A stretch of 64,000 nucleotides of DNA from Demequina salsinemoris (GCF_000974805.1 NZ_BBQZ01000008.1:62001-126000); one strand, 5' to 3'. Shown: positions 16,621 through 25,285, numbered from the stretch's first letter. Numbers and translations: made by a program. The notes: generated by a model not told the origin, from the letters alone.

Positions 16621-17564
16621 GGCGGCGCGGCGCGCCTCCGCCGTGGAGCGTGGCGGCACCGGTCCAGGCGAGCGCGCCCGCGCTCGCGACCGCGGCCGGC
16701 CTGCTGCGGGCGGGTGCGCCCCCGGCGACCGCCTGGGCCGCGGCCGGGCTCGGCGCACCTGGACCCGACGGGGTGCCGGGAGGCGCAAGCCGCGAGCTCG
16801 CGGCCGCGGCGCTCCTGGCCCACACCGCCGGCTGCCCGCTCGCTCCCACGGTCGAGGCGCTCGCCGAGCGGCTCGCCGACTCCGAGGATGCGGTCGCCCG
16901 AGCGGAGGCCGGGGCCGCCGGGGCTCGGCTCTCGGCGCGGATCCTCGGGTTCCTGCCGGTCGTGGGTGTGGTGTTCGCAGCGATCATCGACCCCGGGGCC
17001 GTGGGGTGGCTCGTTGGCGGCCCCTTCGGGCTGTCATGCCTGGCCGGGGGGCTCTTGCTGACGCTCACCGGGCGGCGGTGGCTGACCGTGATGGTGCGGC
17101 GAGCGACCTCACCGCCCACGCCCGAGGACGCGGCGGTGCCGTTCGCCCTCATGCTCACGGAGGTCGCCGTCGGCGCTGGGGTGGACGTCCGCGGGGCGCT
17201 CGCGGGCGTGGGTGGCGCGCTCGAGTCCATGGCTCCCGAGGCGTCCGCGGCGTTGCTCGATGCCGCCGACCGGCTCGCCGACGGCGAGCGGTGGGATGAC
17301 GCGTGGGAGGGCGCGCCCGAGCGGCTCGAACCGCTGCGCGAGGCCCTGCGCTGGTGCTGGGTCGCGGGCGGATCGCCCGGGCCCGCGCTGCGGTCGGCCC
17401 GGGTCGCGCTCGAGCGATCCGAGGCGTCGGCACGCGAGGGACGCGTGGCGGAGCTCGGCGTGAAGGTCGCGCTGCCGTTGTCGCTGTGCCTCCTGCCCGC
17501 CTTCGTGCTCGTCGGTGTCGTGCCGATGCTCGCGGCGGTCGCGTCCGGGGCGGGGCTCGGCTGA
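16617..17564 (+). CDS. Tad pilus inner-membrane platform protein, TadB-TadC-like fusion
   Basis: A 315-residue membrane protein with two type II secretion F-like halves. Residues about 20-160 (ALATAAGLLRAGAPP..., then a pair of hydrophobic segments near 110-155) look like TadB, and residues about 175-315 (FALMLTEVAVGAGVDVRGAL..., ending in a hydrophobic hairpin) look like TadC. In most actinobacteria these are separate genes. Each half is shorter than a full partner, so this may be a fusion that replaces both. The GTG start overlaps the TadA stop (GTGA). It should form the membrane platform on which the ATPase acts. Confidence 0.78.
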   Translation: MRRRGAPPPWSVAAPVQASAPALATAAGLLRAGAPPATAWAAAGLGAPGPDGVPGGASRELAAAALLAHTAGCPLAPTVEALAERLADSEDAVARAEAGAAGARLSARILGFLPVVGVVFAAIIDPGAVGWLVGGPFGLSCLAGGLLLTLTGRRWLTVMVRRATSPPTPEDAAVPFALMLTEVAVGAGVDVRGALAGVGGALESMAPEASAALLDAADRLADGERWDDAWEGAPERLEPLREALRWCWVAGGSPGPALRSARVALERSEASAREGRVAELGVKVALPLSLCLLPAFVLVGVVPMLAAVASGAGLG

Positions 17565-17717
17565 TGAGAAGCGCGAGCCCGCGTGGTCCGCTCGCCAGTG
17601 CGTCGTGCGGTCTCCACAGGCCTCGCGCGACGCGTGCGCATCCACCGATTCTCATCTCGCCAGGGTTGGCCCCCGCGCGTCGGGCGAGTCTGGAGGCGCC
17701 AACAGAGAGGAGCCGAC

Positions 17718-17930
17718 ATGGCTGGCGACGAAGTGCAGGCGGGAGCCCCGGAACAGGCGTCCGAGGAGTCGACGGGAGGGCGGTGGAGAGACGACGGCAT
17801 GGCCACCGTCGAGTACGCGATGGTGACGGTCGCCGCGGCGGCCTTCGCGGGCGTGCTCGCGGTGCTCGTGAGGTCCGACGAGGTGCGCGAACTGCTCGCC
17901 GGTGTCATCAGGGGAGCGTTCGGGGGGTGA
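17718..17930 (+). CDS. DUF4244-type Flp pilin-like protein
   Basis: A 70-residue small protein with a hydrophilic 27-residue leader, a Gly-Met-Ala-Thr-Val-Glu-Tyr junction (DGMATVEYAM) and one hydrophobic helix. This matches type IV/Flp prepilins, which are cut after Gly, with Glu at +5 of the mature chain, and the DUF4244 family found next to TadBC genes in actinobacteria. It should be the main pilus subunit. A strong GAGAGGAG ribosome-binding site precedes the ATG, consistent with high expression. It lies 153 bp after the platform gene and overlaps the TadE-like gene. Confidence 0.8.
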   Translation: MAGDEVQAGAPEQASEESTGGRWRDDGMATVEYAMVTVAAAAFAGVLAVLVRSDEVRELLAGVIRGAFGG

Positions 17931-18256
17931 GGGGTTCCCGTCGCGACGACGGGTCGGCGGCCGTCGAGCTGGCGGCCGCCATGCCCGCCGTCGTCATGCT
18001 GCTCGGCGCGGTCGCGTCCGCCGGGGTCTGGGGAGCCAGCCAGGTGGCGGCGCAGCAGGCCGCGGGAGCGGCCGCCCGCGCGGTGCTCGTGGGCGACGCG
18101 GGTCAGGCGGCGACCGAGGCGGCCGGTGCGGTCGGTGGTGGCGCATCGGTCTCGGTCTCCGACAGCGGCGGTCGCGTGGTCATCACGGTGACCGTCCCTG
18201 CGGGAGGCTGGCTGCCCGACGCTGTCGCGAGCGTGACCCTTACGGACGCGCCGTGA
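17927..18256 (+). CDS. TadE-like pseudopilin
   Basis: A 109-residue TadE-like protein: short basic N-terminus, then GSAAVELAAAMPAVVMLLGAVASAG, the classic TadE start in which a Glu precedes a single membrane helix. The outer part is short and Gly/Ala/Val-rich. TadE proteins are minor pseudopilins of the Tad system. The GTG start overlaps the pilin stop (GTGA) and the stop overlaps the next GTG, so the last three pilus genes are coupled. Confidence 0.82.
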   Translation: MRGSRRDDGSAAVELAAAMPAVVMLLGAVASAGVWGASQVAAQQAAGAAARAVLVGDAGQAATEAAGAVGGGASVSVSDSGGRVVITVTVPAGGWLPDAVASVTLTDAP

Positions 18257-18600
18257 GCGGGAGGACGCCGCGCGATGAGGGCTCCGCGGTGCCGCTCGTC
18301 GTCGGGCTGGTCGCGGTGGGTGTCGCGCTCGCGCTCGCCGTCGCGGGCCTCGCGGGGGAGGCGGCGCGCGACGCTCGCGCGCAGTCCATCGCCGATGTCA
18401 TCGCGCTCAAGGGTGCCTTCGCTGAACGCCGAGAGGGGAGCGGATGCGCGGTCGCTGGCGAGGCGGCGGCGGCGAACGGCGCGCACCTGATCGGGTGCAG
18501 CGCCGACGCGGACGGGGACGTGACCGTCACGGTTGAGCTCGACGCGGGGCTGCTCGGGGTGCGCGCGGTCTCGCGCGCGGGTCCCGCCTTCGCCCCCTGA
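18253..18600 (+). CDS. Rv3654c-family TadE-like protein
   Basis: A 115-residue protein with a short charged N-terminus, GSAVPLVVGLVAVGVALALAVAGLAGEAARDARAQSIAD and two cysteines (near residues 61 and 76). This is the helicase/secretion-neighbourhood TadE-like family that closes Tad loci in actinobacteria. The role is probably minor pseudopilin or assembly factor. It ends the operon; a weak hairpin follows. Confidence 0.8.
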   Translation: MSGRTPRDEGSAVPLVVGLVAVGVALALAVAGLAGEAARDARAQSIADVIALKGAFAERREGSGCAVAGEAAAANGAHLIGCSADADGDVTVTVELDAGLLGVRAVSRAGPAFAP

Positions 18601-18602
18601 AG

Positions 18603-18630
18603 CGCCTCGTGCCTCCCTCAGCGCGAGGCG
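18603..18630 (+). terminator. possible terminator after the Tad operon
   Basis: A 7-bp inverted repeat (CGCCTCG at 18603-18609, CGAGGCG at 18624-18630) with a 14-base loop lies right after the last pilus gene. No T tract; weak. Confidence 0.3.
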
Positions 18631-18720
18631 AGCCGCGCCCGCCTGGGCGCATGAGCCCGAGCATCGTCCATCTCGCAGGCGACCAGGGCCGACGGCCCGG
18701 CACCCGGCGACGCGTTGCTC

Positions 18721-18726
18721 TAGGCT
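18721..18726 (+). promoter_or_regulatory. -10 box of leaderless ClC-like gene
   Basis: TAGGCT is followed by seven bases and the GTG start at 18734. The same TAGGCTCGCG arrangement precedes the gene at 28394. Confidence 0.45.
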
Positions 18727-18733
18727 CGCGAGG

Positions 18734-20062
18734 GTGACCACCTCAGAGCATCCGAGCCCGCGTCAGCTCGCGGCCCTGTCCGGGCCCGCCCTCCTGGTGG
18801 GCGTGCTGTCCGGCCTGCTCCTCGCGGGTATCGACATCGTCGCCGAGGAGTTCGAGCATGTGTTCTGGGACCTCATCCCGTCCGCGCTCGGCGTCGCCGA
18901 GGACGCCCGTTGGTGGGCCCTCGTCGTGCTCACGGTCATCGGCGCGGCCGTCGGGCTCCTCATCTGGAAGATTCCCGGCAACGGAGGTCACGACTCCGCG
19001 ACCGTCGAGCTGTTCGCCCCCGTCCTGCGGCTGAGCGCCCTGCCCGGCGTCGCGATCGTGCTGATCCTCGGGCTCGCCGGCGGCGTGAGCCTCGGCCCCG
19101 AGAGTCCGATCATCGCGATCGACGTCGCCCTGACGGTATGGCTGCTCGGCAAGATCGCGCCGAGGATCGGACCGCAGGGCGCGTTCATGCTCGCCGCCGC
19201 GGGCATGCTCGGCGCGATGTTCGGCACGCCCGTGGCCGCCGCATTGCTCATGACCGAGCTCGTCGCGGCAGCCAAGCGCGGGGGACTGCTGTGGGACCGC
19301 CTCTTCGGGCCGCTGATCGCGGCGGGCGCGGCGACGATCACAATGCAGCTGCTGCACGCGCAGTCCTTCCACCTCGGTCTGCCGCATTACACCGACCCGA
19401 CGCTGATCGATCTCGTCACGGCCTCGGCGGTCGCGCTGATCGCCGCGTTCTTCGGGCTCGCGGCCTCGATCGCGATGCCCCCGCTTCACGCCCTGTTCCG
19501 CAGGCTCAAGCACCCCGTCGCGTACGCGACCGTCGGCGGCGTGGTCCTCGGGCTCCTCGGCTGGCTCGGCGGGCCGCTCACCCTGTTCAAGGGGGCGGCG
19601 GAGACCGGCGAGCTGATCACGCGGATCGACGAGTTCAGCGCCTGGCAGCTGCTCGGCCTCGCCCTGATCAAGACGGTCGCGCTCGTCGTCGCGGCCGCGG
19701 CCGGCTTCCGCGGCGGCCGCATCTTCCCGGCAGTGTTCATCGGCTCGGCGGCGGGACTCTTCGGCTACGCGCTCATGCCCGACATGCCCATCTCGCTCGC
19801 GGTCGCCGCGGGCGTGCTCGGCGCCGTGCTCGCGATCGGACGCAACGGCTGGCTCGCGCTGTTCATGGCCGCGATCTTCGCGGGCTCGATGGCGGTGGTC
19901 TCGGTCCTCACGATCGCCCTGCTGCCCGTATGGCTGCTCGTCGCGCGCGCGCCCGAGATGCTCGTCGGTCACGGCGAGCCCGAGTCGATGGACGAACGCG
20001 ACGCGTCGTACATGAACCCCGAGGAGCAGGCCTCCGCTGAGGCGGATCCCGCACGCGGCTAG
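18734..20062 (+). CDS. ClC-type ion channel/transporter family protein
   Basis: A 442-residue membrane protein of the ClC chloride channel/antiporter superfamily with about ten hydrophobic segments. The selectivity region reads GGVSLGPESPII near residue 118, which corresponds to the GREGP motif with the gating Glu kept; later AAAAGFRGGRIFPAVFIGSAAG near residue 320 corresponds to the GxFxP motif. The GSGIP motif is not seen, so ion selectivity may differ from Cl-. The C-terminus is a short acidic tail. The GTG start has TAGGCT seven bases upstream and no good ribosome-binding site. It converges with the exoprotein gene at 20082; a perfect 14-bp palindrome (20054-20067) spans its stop codon. 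Confidence 0.82.
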   Translation: MTTSEHPSPRQLAALSGPALLVGVLSGLLLAGIDIVAEEFEHVFWDLIPSALGVAEDARWWALVVLTVIGAAVGLLIWKIPGNGGHDSATVELFAPVLRLSALPGVAIVLILGLAGGVSLGPESPIIAIDVALTVWLLGKIAPRIGPQGAFMLAAAGMLGAMFGTPVAAALLMTELVAAAKRGGLLWDRLFGPLIAAGAATITMQLLHAQSFHLGLPHYTDPTLIDLVTASAVALIAAFFGLAASIAMPPLHALFRRLKHPVAYATVGGVVLGLLGWLGGPLTLFKGAAETGELITRIDEFSAWQLLGLALIKTVALVVAAAAGFRGGRIFPAVFIGSAAGLFGYALMPDMPISLAVAAGVLGAVLAIGRNGWLALFMAAIFAGSMAVVSVLTIALLPVWLLVARAPEMLVGHGEPESMDERDASYMNPEEQASAEADPARG

Positions 20063-20081
20063 CCGCGCGAGCCTCAGACCT

Positions 20082-21959
20082 TCAGCGCGTCGTGACCTGG
20101 ACCTCACCGAGCGAGGTCCACACCGTCAGCTCGAGCCAGTCGTAGTCGTACTCGCTGGCGTCGGGCCCGACCGCATCGGCGGAGCCGACGCTCACCCCCG
20201 CGTCGGAGTCCGAGCCGCCTCCCGAGCCGCTATCCGTGGAATCCTCGGACCACGTCTCCTCGACCATGTCTTCGACGGCGGGCTCGTCGTAGCCGTACGA
20301 AGTCCCGGAGTCCAGGTAGATCGAGCGCTGGTCGAGCACCGTGTAGGTGCCCGCGCGCAGCGCCGACGTGTAGTCGCAGGTGTCGACGTCGCGCCACAGG
20401 TAGTCGCCATCCACGGAAGCGCCCGCCTCCAGGTACTCGCTGGAGTACACGGGCATGATCTCGATGGACGATGCGGTGTCGCCCGACTCGGTCGCCACTG
20501 CCGCCTCCTCGGCGTCCGTCGCGGCCATCCACGTCTCGTCGTACCGGTTGACGTCCGCGGGGTAGGCCTGCGCGACGACGCGGCCGTCCTGCACGAGCAG
20601 CAGGTTCGGCTGCGCGTCCGACCAGTACGGCAGCGTCCAGTCGGAGACGTTCGTCACCTGAGCCGAGACCTCGGGGTTGCCCTCGACGACCCACCCGTAA
20701 CTGACCTCGACGGGCGATGGCATCGAGACGCTCACGTCGAGCAGGTCGATCTCGGCCGACTTCGCGGGGAAGGTCGACTCCTCGCCGTCGTACGAGCAGC
20801 CGTACCAGGAGCGTTCCCACAAGGTGCTGTCGGAGTCCTCGCTGTCGCTGGTCAGGACGACGCGCTGGGTCCCGGCCGCCATGTCCCACGCCCCGGCGAG
20901 ACCGTCCTCGTAGAGCGACCGCGCGGTGTCGGGGGTGAGCAGGTCGTCGTAGGCCACGCTCGGCTCGACGGTCGGGTCGCCGGTGCCGAGGTAGTCGGCG
21001 AAGGGCTCGGCGACCGCGTCGCCCGCGATCGTGAACGCCATCGCGTCGGACACGACGCGGAAGCCCTGGTCGGCGGCGATCCCGCTCGAGGCCGTGGCGT
21101 CGTCGGAGGTCGCCGCGTCGTCGGGCTCGAGCGTGGGCTCGACCGGGTCGGTCGAGGCGCCCTCCTCGGAGTCCTTCTCGTTAGGATCCGTCTCCCCAGG
21201 GACGATGCTCGTGTCGGGCGAGGTCGTCGCCGTCGCCTCGGGCGTCGCTGACCCGCTCGCCGAGAGGTCCGGCTCGGGAACGGGCCCGGTGGCCCAGTAC
21301 TCCTGGGCGAGCACCACCTCGTAGTCGCCGGCCGGCAGCGGCTCGCCGTCCCAGCAGTTCACGAGCGCGACCGACGCCGAGTCGGTCGTCGACTCGCCCG
21401 CGGCGAGCTCGATGACCACCAGGTCGGAGGTGAACGCATCGTCGGGGCCGGGGTAGGTGCCGACGACGATCCCGTCCCACAGCACGTAGGCGTAGGTGAG
21501 CGGCCGCCCCGTCTGGAGCGACACGTCCTCGAGCGCGGTGGTGGTGGCCTCGAACCCGAGCGAGCCTCCCGACTCGCCCGCGTCGGATGCCAGGGAGCCG
21601 GACAGCGACACCGTCGGCGTCCCGTACTCGAGCCCGTCAAGCGTCGATCCGCACCCGCCCACGGCGAGCATCGTCCCGGAGGCGTCCGACTCCGCGAGCG
21701 ACTCGTCGCCGGCGATCGCGGAATCTGCCGACGCGGCCGTGTCGGCCGCGCCCGAGGACGCCATCCCTCCCAGGTGAGGCGCGATCTGCACAGCACCCAA
21801 CCCCAGCAGCCCGACGCCGAGGACGGCCGCGGCCGTGAAACCCGAGGTCCGCATCGTCCTGCGTCGCTGCACCCGTCGCGCGGCCTCGACCGCCGAGACG
21901 TGCAAGCCATCCACGGGGGCGTCGTCAGCCGCGCCGTGCAAGGAATCCGAAAGCCTCAT
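20082..21959 (-). CDS. large membrane-anchored exoprotein paired with ECF sigma factor
   Basis: A 625-residue protein with a short cytoplasmic N-terminus (about 37 residues, including RRVQRRR), one membrane segment (FTAAAVLGVGLLGLGAVQ) and a very long acidic Ser/Thr/Asp/Glu-rich outer part. Repeated short segments with a single Cys (for example GGCGSTLDGLEYG, LVNCWDGEPLPAGDYEVVLA, DTCDYTSALRAGTYTVLD) suggest beta-sandwich domains with disulfides. No HxxxCxxC zinc anti-sigma motif is visible in the short N-terminus. It starts two bases after the sigma gene stop, so it probably acts as regulator or sensor of that sigma factor (inference). A second pair of the same layout is at 37866-39832. Confidence 0.7.
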   Translation of the reverse strand: MRLSDSLHGAADDAPVDGLHVSAVEAARRVQRRRTMRTSGFTAAAVLGVGLLGLGAVQIAPHLGGMASSGAADTAASADSAIAGDESLAESDASGTMLAVGGCGSTLDGLEYGTPTVSLSGSLASDAGESGGSLGFEATTTALEDVSLQTGRPLTYAYVLWDGIVVGTYPGPDDAFTSDLVVIELAAGESTTDSASVALVNCWDGEPLPAGDYEVVLAQEYWATGPVPEPDLSASGSATPEATATTSPDTSIVPGETDPNEKDSEEGASTDPVEPTLEPDDAATSDDATASSGIAADQGFRVVSDAMAFTIAGDAVAEPFADYLGTGDPTVEPSVAYDDLLTPDTARSLYEDGLAGAWDMAAGTQRVVLTSDSEDSDSTLWERSWYGCSYDGEESTFPAKSAEIDLLDVSVSMPSPVEVSYGWVVEGNPEVSAQVTNVSDWTLPYWSDAQPNLLLVQDGRVVAQAYPADVNRYDETWMAATDAEEAAVATESGDTASSIEIMPVYSSEYLEAGASVDGDYLWRDVDTCDYTSALRAGTYTVLDQRSIYLDSGTSYGYDEPAVEDMVEETWSEDSTDSGSGGGSDSDAGVSVGSADAVGPDASEYDYDWLELTVWTSLGEVQVTTR

Positions 21960-21961
21960 GA

Positions 21962-22507
21962 TCAGCTCCTTCCCGACCGGCCGGAGACCACGACGGTCTC
22001 GCTCGGCCGTTCCGCATCGTCGAGAGCCCCCAACGTTCCTTCCAGATGGTCCAGGCCATCGCTGAGGTACCGCTTCACGGTCCCCTCCGCGATCCCGAGC
22101 TCGGCCGCGATGGCCGGCACGGTGAGGTCGTCGAAGTACCTCAGGACCACGCACGCCCGCACCCGTGGTGGAAGGGAGCGGATCGCCACGTCCACCTCCG
22201 CCCCGACATCGATGGGGGCGAACTCGTCCTCCCCGACCTCGTCCGACTGGAAGAGGTGGCGGACCTTCTGCCACCGCTGGCCCCGTCGGTACTGGTCGAT
22301 GAAGACCGTGGTGATGGCGCGTCGTACGTATCCCTCGGCCTTCTCGATCTCCAGGCCCGGCCGAGGCTTGGAGAACGTCTTGACCAAGGCGTCCTGCACG
22401 AGGTCCTGCGACTGCACGGGATCGCCGCAGACCAGGTAGGCGTAGCCCAACAGGGCGCGCTCGCGCTCGCGCACGAGCTGCTCCATCGTGCTCCGCCAGT
22501 CGGTCAT
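21962..22507 (-). CDS. ECF (SigE-like, sigma-70 family) RNA polymerase sigma factor
   Basis: A 181-residue extracytoplasmic-function sigma factor. Region 2 is seen in LLGYAYLVCGDPVQSQDLVQDALVKTF and EGYVRRAITTVFIDQYRR (about residues 19-78), and region 4 in SLPPRVRACVVLRYFDDLTVPAIAAELGIAEGTVKRYLSDG (about residues 112-155). The ATG at 22507 has GAGGGG seven bases upstream. A candidate autoregulated ECF promoter, AAC-N17-CGTC, lies about 50-70 bp upstream. It is co-transcribed with the exoprotein gene, two bases apart. Confidence 0.9.
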   Translation of the reverse strand: MTDWRSTMEQLVRERERALLGYAYLVCGDPVQSQDLVQDALVKTFSKPRPGLEIEKAEGYVRRAITTVFIDQYRRGQRWQKVRHLFQSDEVGEDEFAPIDVGAEVDVAIRSLPPRVRACVVLRYFDDLTVPAIAAELGIAEGTVKRYLSDGLDHLEGTLGALDDAERPSETVVVSGRSGRS

Positions 22508-22552
22508 CGTCGATCCCCTCGCATGGCTGTCGGAAGGTGCTCTCGCAATGGT

Positions 22553-22576
22553 GACGCGTCCCGGGCCGAAAACGTT
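22553..22576 (-). promoter_or_regulatory. candidate ECF sigma promoter
   Basis: On the minus strand AAC (22576-22574) and CGTC (22556-22553) are separated by exactly 17 bases, the classic ECF -35/-10 arrangement. It is placed about 45 bp before the sigma start codon, as expected for autoregulation. Confidence 0.4.
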
Positions 22577-22682
22577 GGGGGCGCGCGTCAACGCATGCGC
22601 CTAGGGGCATCCTCCCCTACAGTCGGGATACCGGCCCCGCGGTGACAACGGAGTTCCTGCGGGAAGTCCCCAGGAGAGCGTC

Positions 22683-24974
22683 ATGCACCTCGCCGCCGCC
22701 GAAGCCGTCGAGCTCGGAACGTCAAGCCTTGTCATCGTGGTCGTGATCGGGGCGATCGCCGCCGCCGCCCTGCTGCTGTCGTGGACGCTGCGACAACAGG
22801 TGCTGAAGGCGCGCGAGGGCACGCCGAAGATGCAGGAGATCGCGGGCGCGGTCCAAGAGGGCGCGTCCGCGTACCTCAACCGGCAGCTGCGCACGCTCGC
22901 CGTGTTCGCCGCGGTCGTGTTCGCCCTGCTGTTCCTGCTGCCGGGGGACGCGGGCGTGCGCGTGGGACGCTCGCTGTTCTTCCTGCTCGGCGCGGGCTGC
23001 TCGGCGACGATCGGCTACATGGGCATGTGGCTCGCGGTGCGAGCGAACGTGCGCGTCGCGTCCGCGGCGACCGAGCCCGACGGGCGTTCGAAGGGTGCGA
23101 AGATCGCGTTCCGCACCGGCGGGGCCGTCGGCATGGGCGTCGTGGGTCAGGGGCTTGCTGGCGCCGCGGCCGTCGTGTTCCTGTTCCGCGAGGACGCGCC
23201 CGCGGTGCTCGAGGGCTTCGGCTTCGGCGCCGCGCTGCTCGCGATGTTCATGCGCGTGGGCGGCGGCATCTTCACCAAGGCGGCCGACGTCGGCGCCGAC
23301 CTGGTGGGCAAGGTCGAGCAGCACATCCCCGAGGACGACCCCCGCAACGCCGCGACCATCGCCGACAACGTGGGCGACAACGTCGGCGACTGCGCCGGCA
23401 TGGCGGCCGACCTCTTCGAGTCCTACGCCGTCACGCTCGTCGCCGCGCTCATCCTGGGCAAGGCGGCCTTCGGCGAGGACGGGCTCGTGTTCCCGCTGAT
23501 CATCACGGCGGTCGGCGCGCTCGTCGCGACGGTCGGGATCTTCCTGACCCGGGTGCGCCAGGGTGAGTCGGGGCTCAAGGCGATCAACCGAGGCTTCTAC
23601 CTCTCCGCCGTGGTCGGCGCGGTGCTGTCCGCGATCGCGGCGTACGTCTACCTGCCCGGTTCGTTCGGTGAGCTGACGGGGTCTCGGCTGAGCGACCTCG
23701 AGGGCGACCCCCGGCTCATGGCCACGACCGCGGTGTTCGTCGGCATCGGGCTCGCGGGCCTCATCCTGTGGCTCACCGGCTACTTCACCGACACCGCCGC
23801 GACCCCGACCAGGCGCGTGGCCCGCACGTCCCTGACCGGTGCCGCGACCGTGGTCCTGTCGGGCATCGGGCTGGGGCTCACATCGGCGGTCTACACCGCG
23901 ACGGTGATCGCCGGCGCCGTCGTCATCCTGTTCTTCGTCGCGGGATCCTCGATCCCGCTCGCGCTGTTCCTCGTGTCCTTGGCCGGCTGTGGGCTGCTCA
24001 CGACGGTCGGCGTGATCGTTGCCATGGACACCTTCGGCCCGGTCAGCGACAACGCGCAGGGCATCGCCGAGATGTCCGGCGAGGTCGACGAGGAGGCCGC
24101 GCAGACCCTGACCGACCTCGACGCCGTCGGCAACACCACCAAGGCCATCACCAAGGGCATCGCGATCGCGACCGCGGTGCTCGCCGCGACCGCGCTCTTC
24201 GGCTCGTACTCGGATGCGGTCGAGACGGCGCTGGCCTCGGCGGCGGCCGCGGCCGACTCCGTGGACTTCGCGATCATCAGCCCCATGACGCTCGTGGGCG
24301 TGATCATCGGCGGCGCGACGGTGTTCCTGTTCTCCGGCCTCGCGATCGACGCGGTGACCCGGGCGGCCTCCGCGATCGTCTTCGAGGTCCGCCGCCAGTT
24401 CCGCGAGATGCCGGGCATCATGACCGGCCAGCAGCGCCCCGAGTACGGGCGCGTCGTGGACATCTGCACGCGCGACTCGCTGCGCGAGCTCGCGACGCCG
24501 GGGTTGCTGGCAGCGATGGCGCCGATCTTCGTGGGCTTCGGGCTCGGCGTCGGCGCGCTCGCGGGCTTCCTGGCCGGCGCGATCGGCACGGGCGTGCTCA
24601 TGGCCGTGTTCCTCGCGAACTCGGGCGGCGCGTGGGACAACGCGAAGAAGATCGTCGAGGACGGCCACCACGGCGGCAAGTACTCGCCCGCTCACGAGGC
24701 GACGGTCATCGGCGACACGATCGGCGACCCCTTCAAGGACACCGCGGGTCCCGCGATCAACCCGCTCATCAAGGTCATGAACCTCGTCGCGCTGCTCATC
24801 GCTCCCGCCGTCGTGATGCTCAGCTACGGTTCCGGCGAGAACCCCTGGATGCGGTGGGGGATCGCGCTCGTCGCGGCCGCGCTCGCGGTGGTCGCCGTGA
24901 TGGCAGCCGGACGCCGCGCCCACGCGGGCGACGTGGAGCACGAGGCCGACAAGGCGGCCGTCGCGGCCGACTGA
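22683..24974 (+). CDS. hppA: membrane-bound H+-translocating pyrophosphatase
   Basis: A 763-residue integral membrane proton pump that uses pyrophosphate hydrolysis to export H+. About 16 membrane segments are visible. The catalytic loops are intact: GGGIFTKAADVGADLVGKVE near residue 194, IADNVGDNVGDCAGMAADLFE near residue 223, DTFGPVSDNAQGIAEM near residue 449 and DTIGDPFKDTAGPAINPLIK near residue 679. The sequence GNTTKAITKG near residue 482 carries Lys where K+-dependent enzymes carry Ala, indicating a K+-independent H+ pump. An AGGAGA site precedes the ATG. The gene is divergent from the ECF sigma gene; TACAGT at 22618-22623 could be its -10 box. Confidence 0.96.
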   Translation: MHLAAAEAVELGTSSLVIVVVIGAIAAAALLLSWTLRQQVLKAREGTPKMQEIAGAVQEGASAYLNRQLRTLAVFAAVVFALLFLLPGDAGVRVGRSLFFLLGAGCSATIGYMGMWLAVRANVRVASAATEPDGRSKGAKIAFRTGGAVGMGVVGQGLAGAAAVVFLFREDAPAVLEGFGFGAALLAMFMRVGGGIFTKAADVGADLVGKVEQHIPEDDPRNAATIADNVGDNVGDCAGMAADLFESYAVTLVAALILGKAAFGEDGLVFPLIITAVGALVATVGIFLTRVRQGESGLKAINRGFYLSAVVGAVLSAIAAYVYLPGSFGELTGSRLSDLEGDPRLMATTAVFVGIGLAGLILWLTGYFTDTAATPTRRVARTSLTGAATVVLSGIGLGLTSAVYTATVIAGAVVILFFVAGSSIPLALFLVSLAGCGLLTTVGVIVAMDTFGPVSDNAQGIAEMSGEVDEEAAQTLTDLDAVGNTTKAITKGIAIATAVLAATALFGSYSDAVETALASAAAAADSVDFAIISPMTLVGVIIGGATVFLFSGLAIDAVTRAASAIVFEVRRQFREMPGIMTGQQRPEYGRVVDICTRDSLRELATPGLLAAMAPIFVGFGLGVGALAGFLAGAIGTGVLMAVFLANSGGAWDNAKKIVEDGHHGGKYSPAHEATVIGDTIGDPFKDTAGPAINPLIKVMNLVALLIAPAVVMLSYGSGENPWMRWGIALVAAALAVVAVMAAGRRAHAGDVEHEADKAAVAAD

Positions 24975-24980
24975 ACCGCC

Positions 24981-25023
24981 GCATCGTCCTGACCCACGCA
25001 TCGTCCTGACCCACGCATCGTCC
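24981..25023. repeat. three tandem copies of GCATCGTCC in a 17-bp period
   Basis: GCATCGTCC occurs at 24981, 24998 and 25015, separated by the same spacer TGACCCAC. It is the tightest cluster of the dispersed motif, right after the pyrophosphatase stop codon. Another copy, inverted, lies at 25191-25200. No gene is seen in 24975-25285; the stretch holds these repeats, a long palindrome and the MFS promoter region. Confidence 0.85.
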
Positions 25024-25043
25024 CGCTCCGCACGGGTTCGCAT

Positions 25044-25133
25044 CGACACTCTCTGACACAACGCGAGGCGGTACGCCGGCGTGTTGCGCGCGACACGCCT
25101 GAGGCACTCGCGGTCCTGTGTCAGAAAGTGTCG
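25044..25133. repeat. intergenic long-arm palindrome A
   Basis: CGACACTCTCTGACACA (25044-25060) pairs with 25117-25133 with 16 of 17 matches, and an inner GCGAG/CTCGC pair adds to the arms. Total span about 90 bp in the hppA-MFS gap. It could be a terminator-like RNA structure or a small palindromic element. Confidence 0.7.
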
Positions 25134-25285
25134 GAGCCCGGCGCTGCGGGAGCAGGGGAGTGCCTGGGTGGGGAACGACGATGCTGGGCCGGGACGATGC
25201 GGGAGACCGGTTCGCGCGTCCCGATCCTCCGACATTCCCAAAGTTTGGACACACGTCCGAAATGGTGCGGTGAGAGGATGCGCGC

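Noticed and set aside
24981-25023. CRISPR array
   Set aside because: Only three short direct repeats with 8-base identical spacers; CRISPR needs longer repeats and unique spacers, and no cas genes are near.
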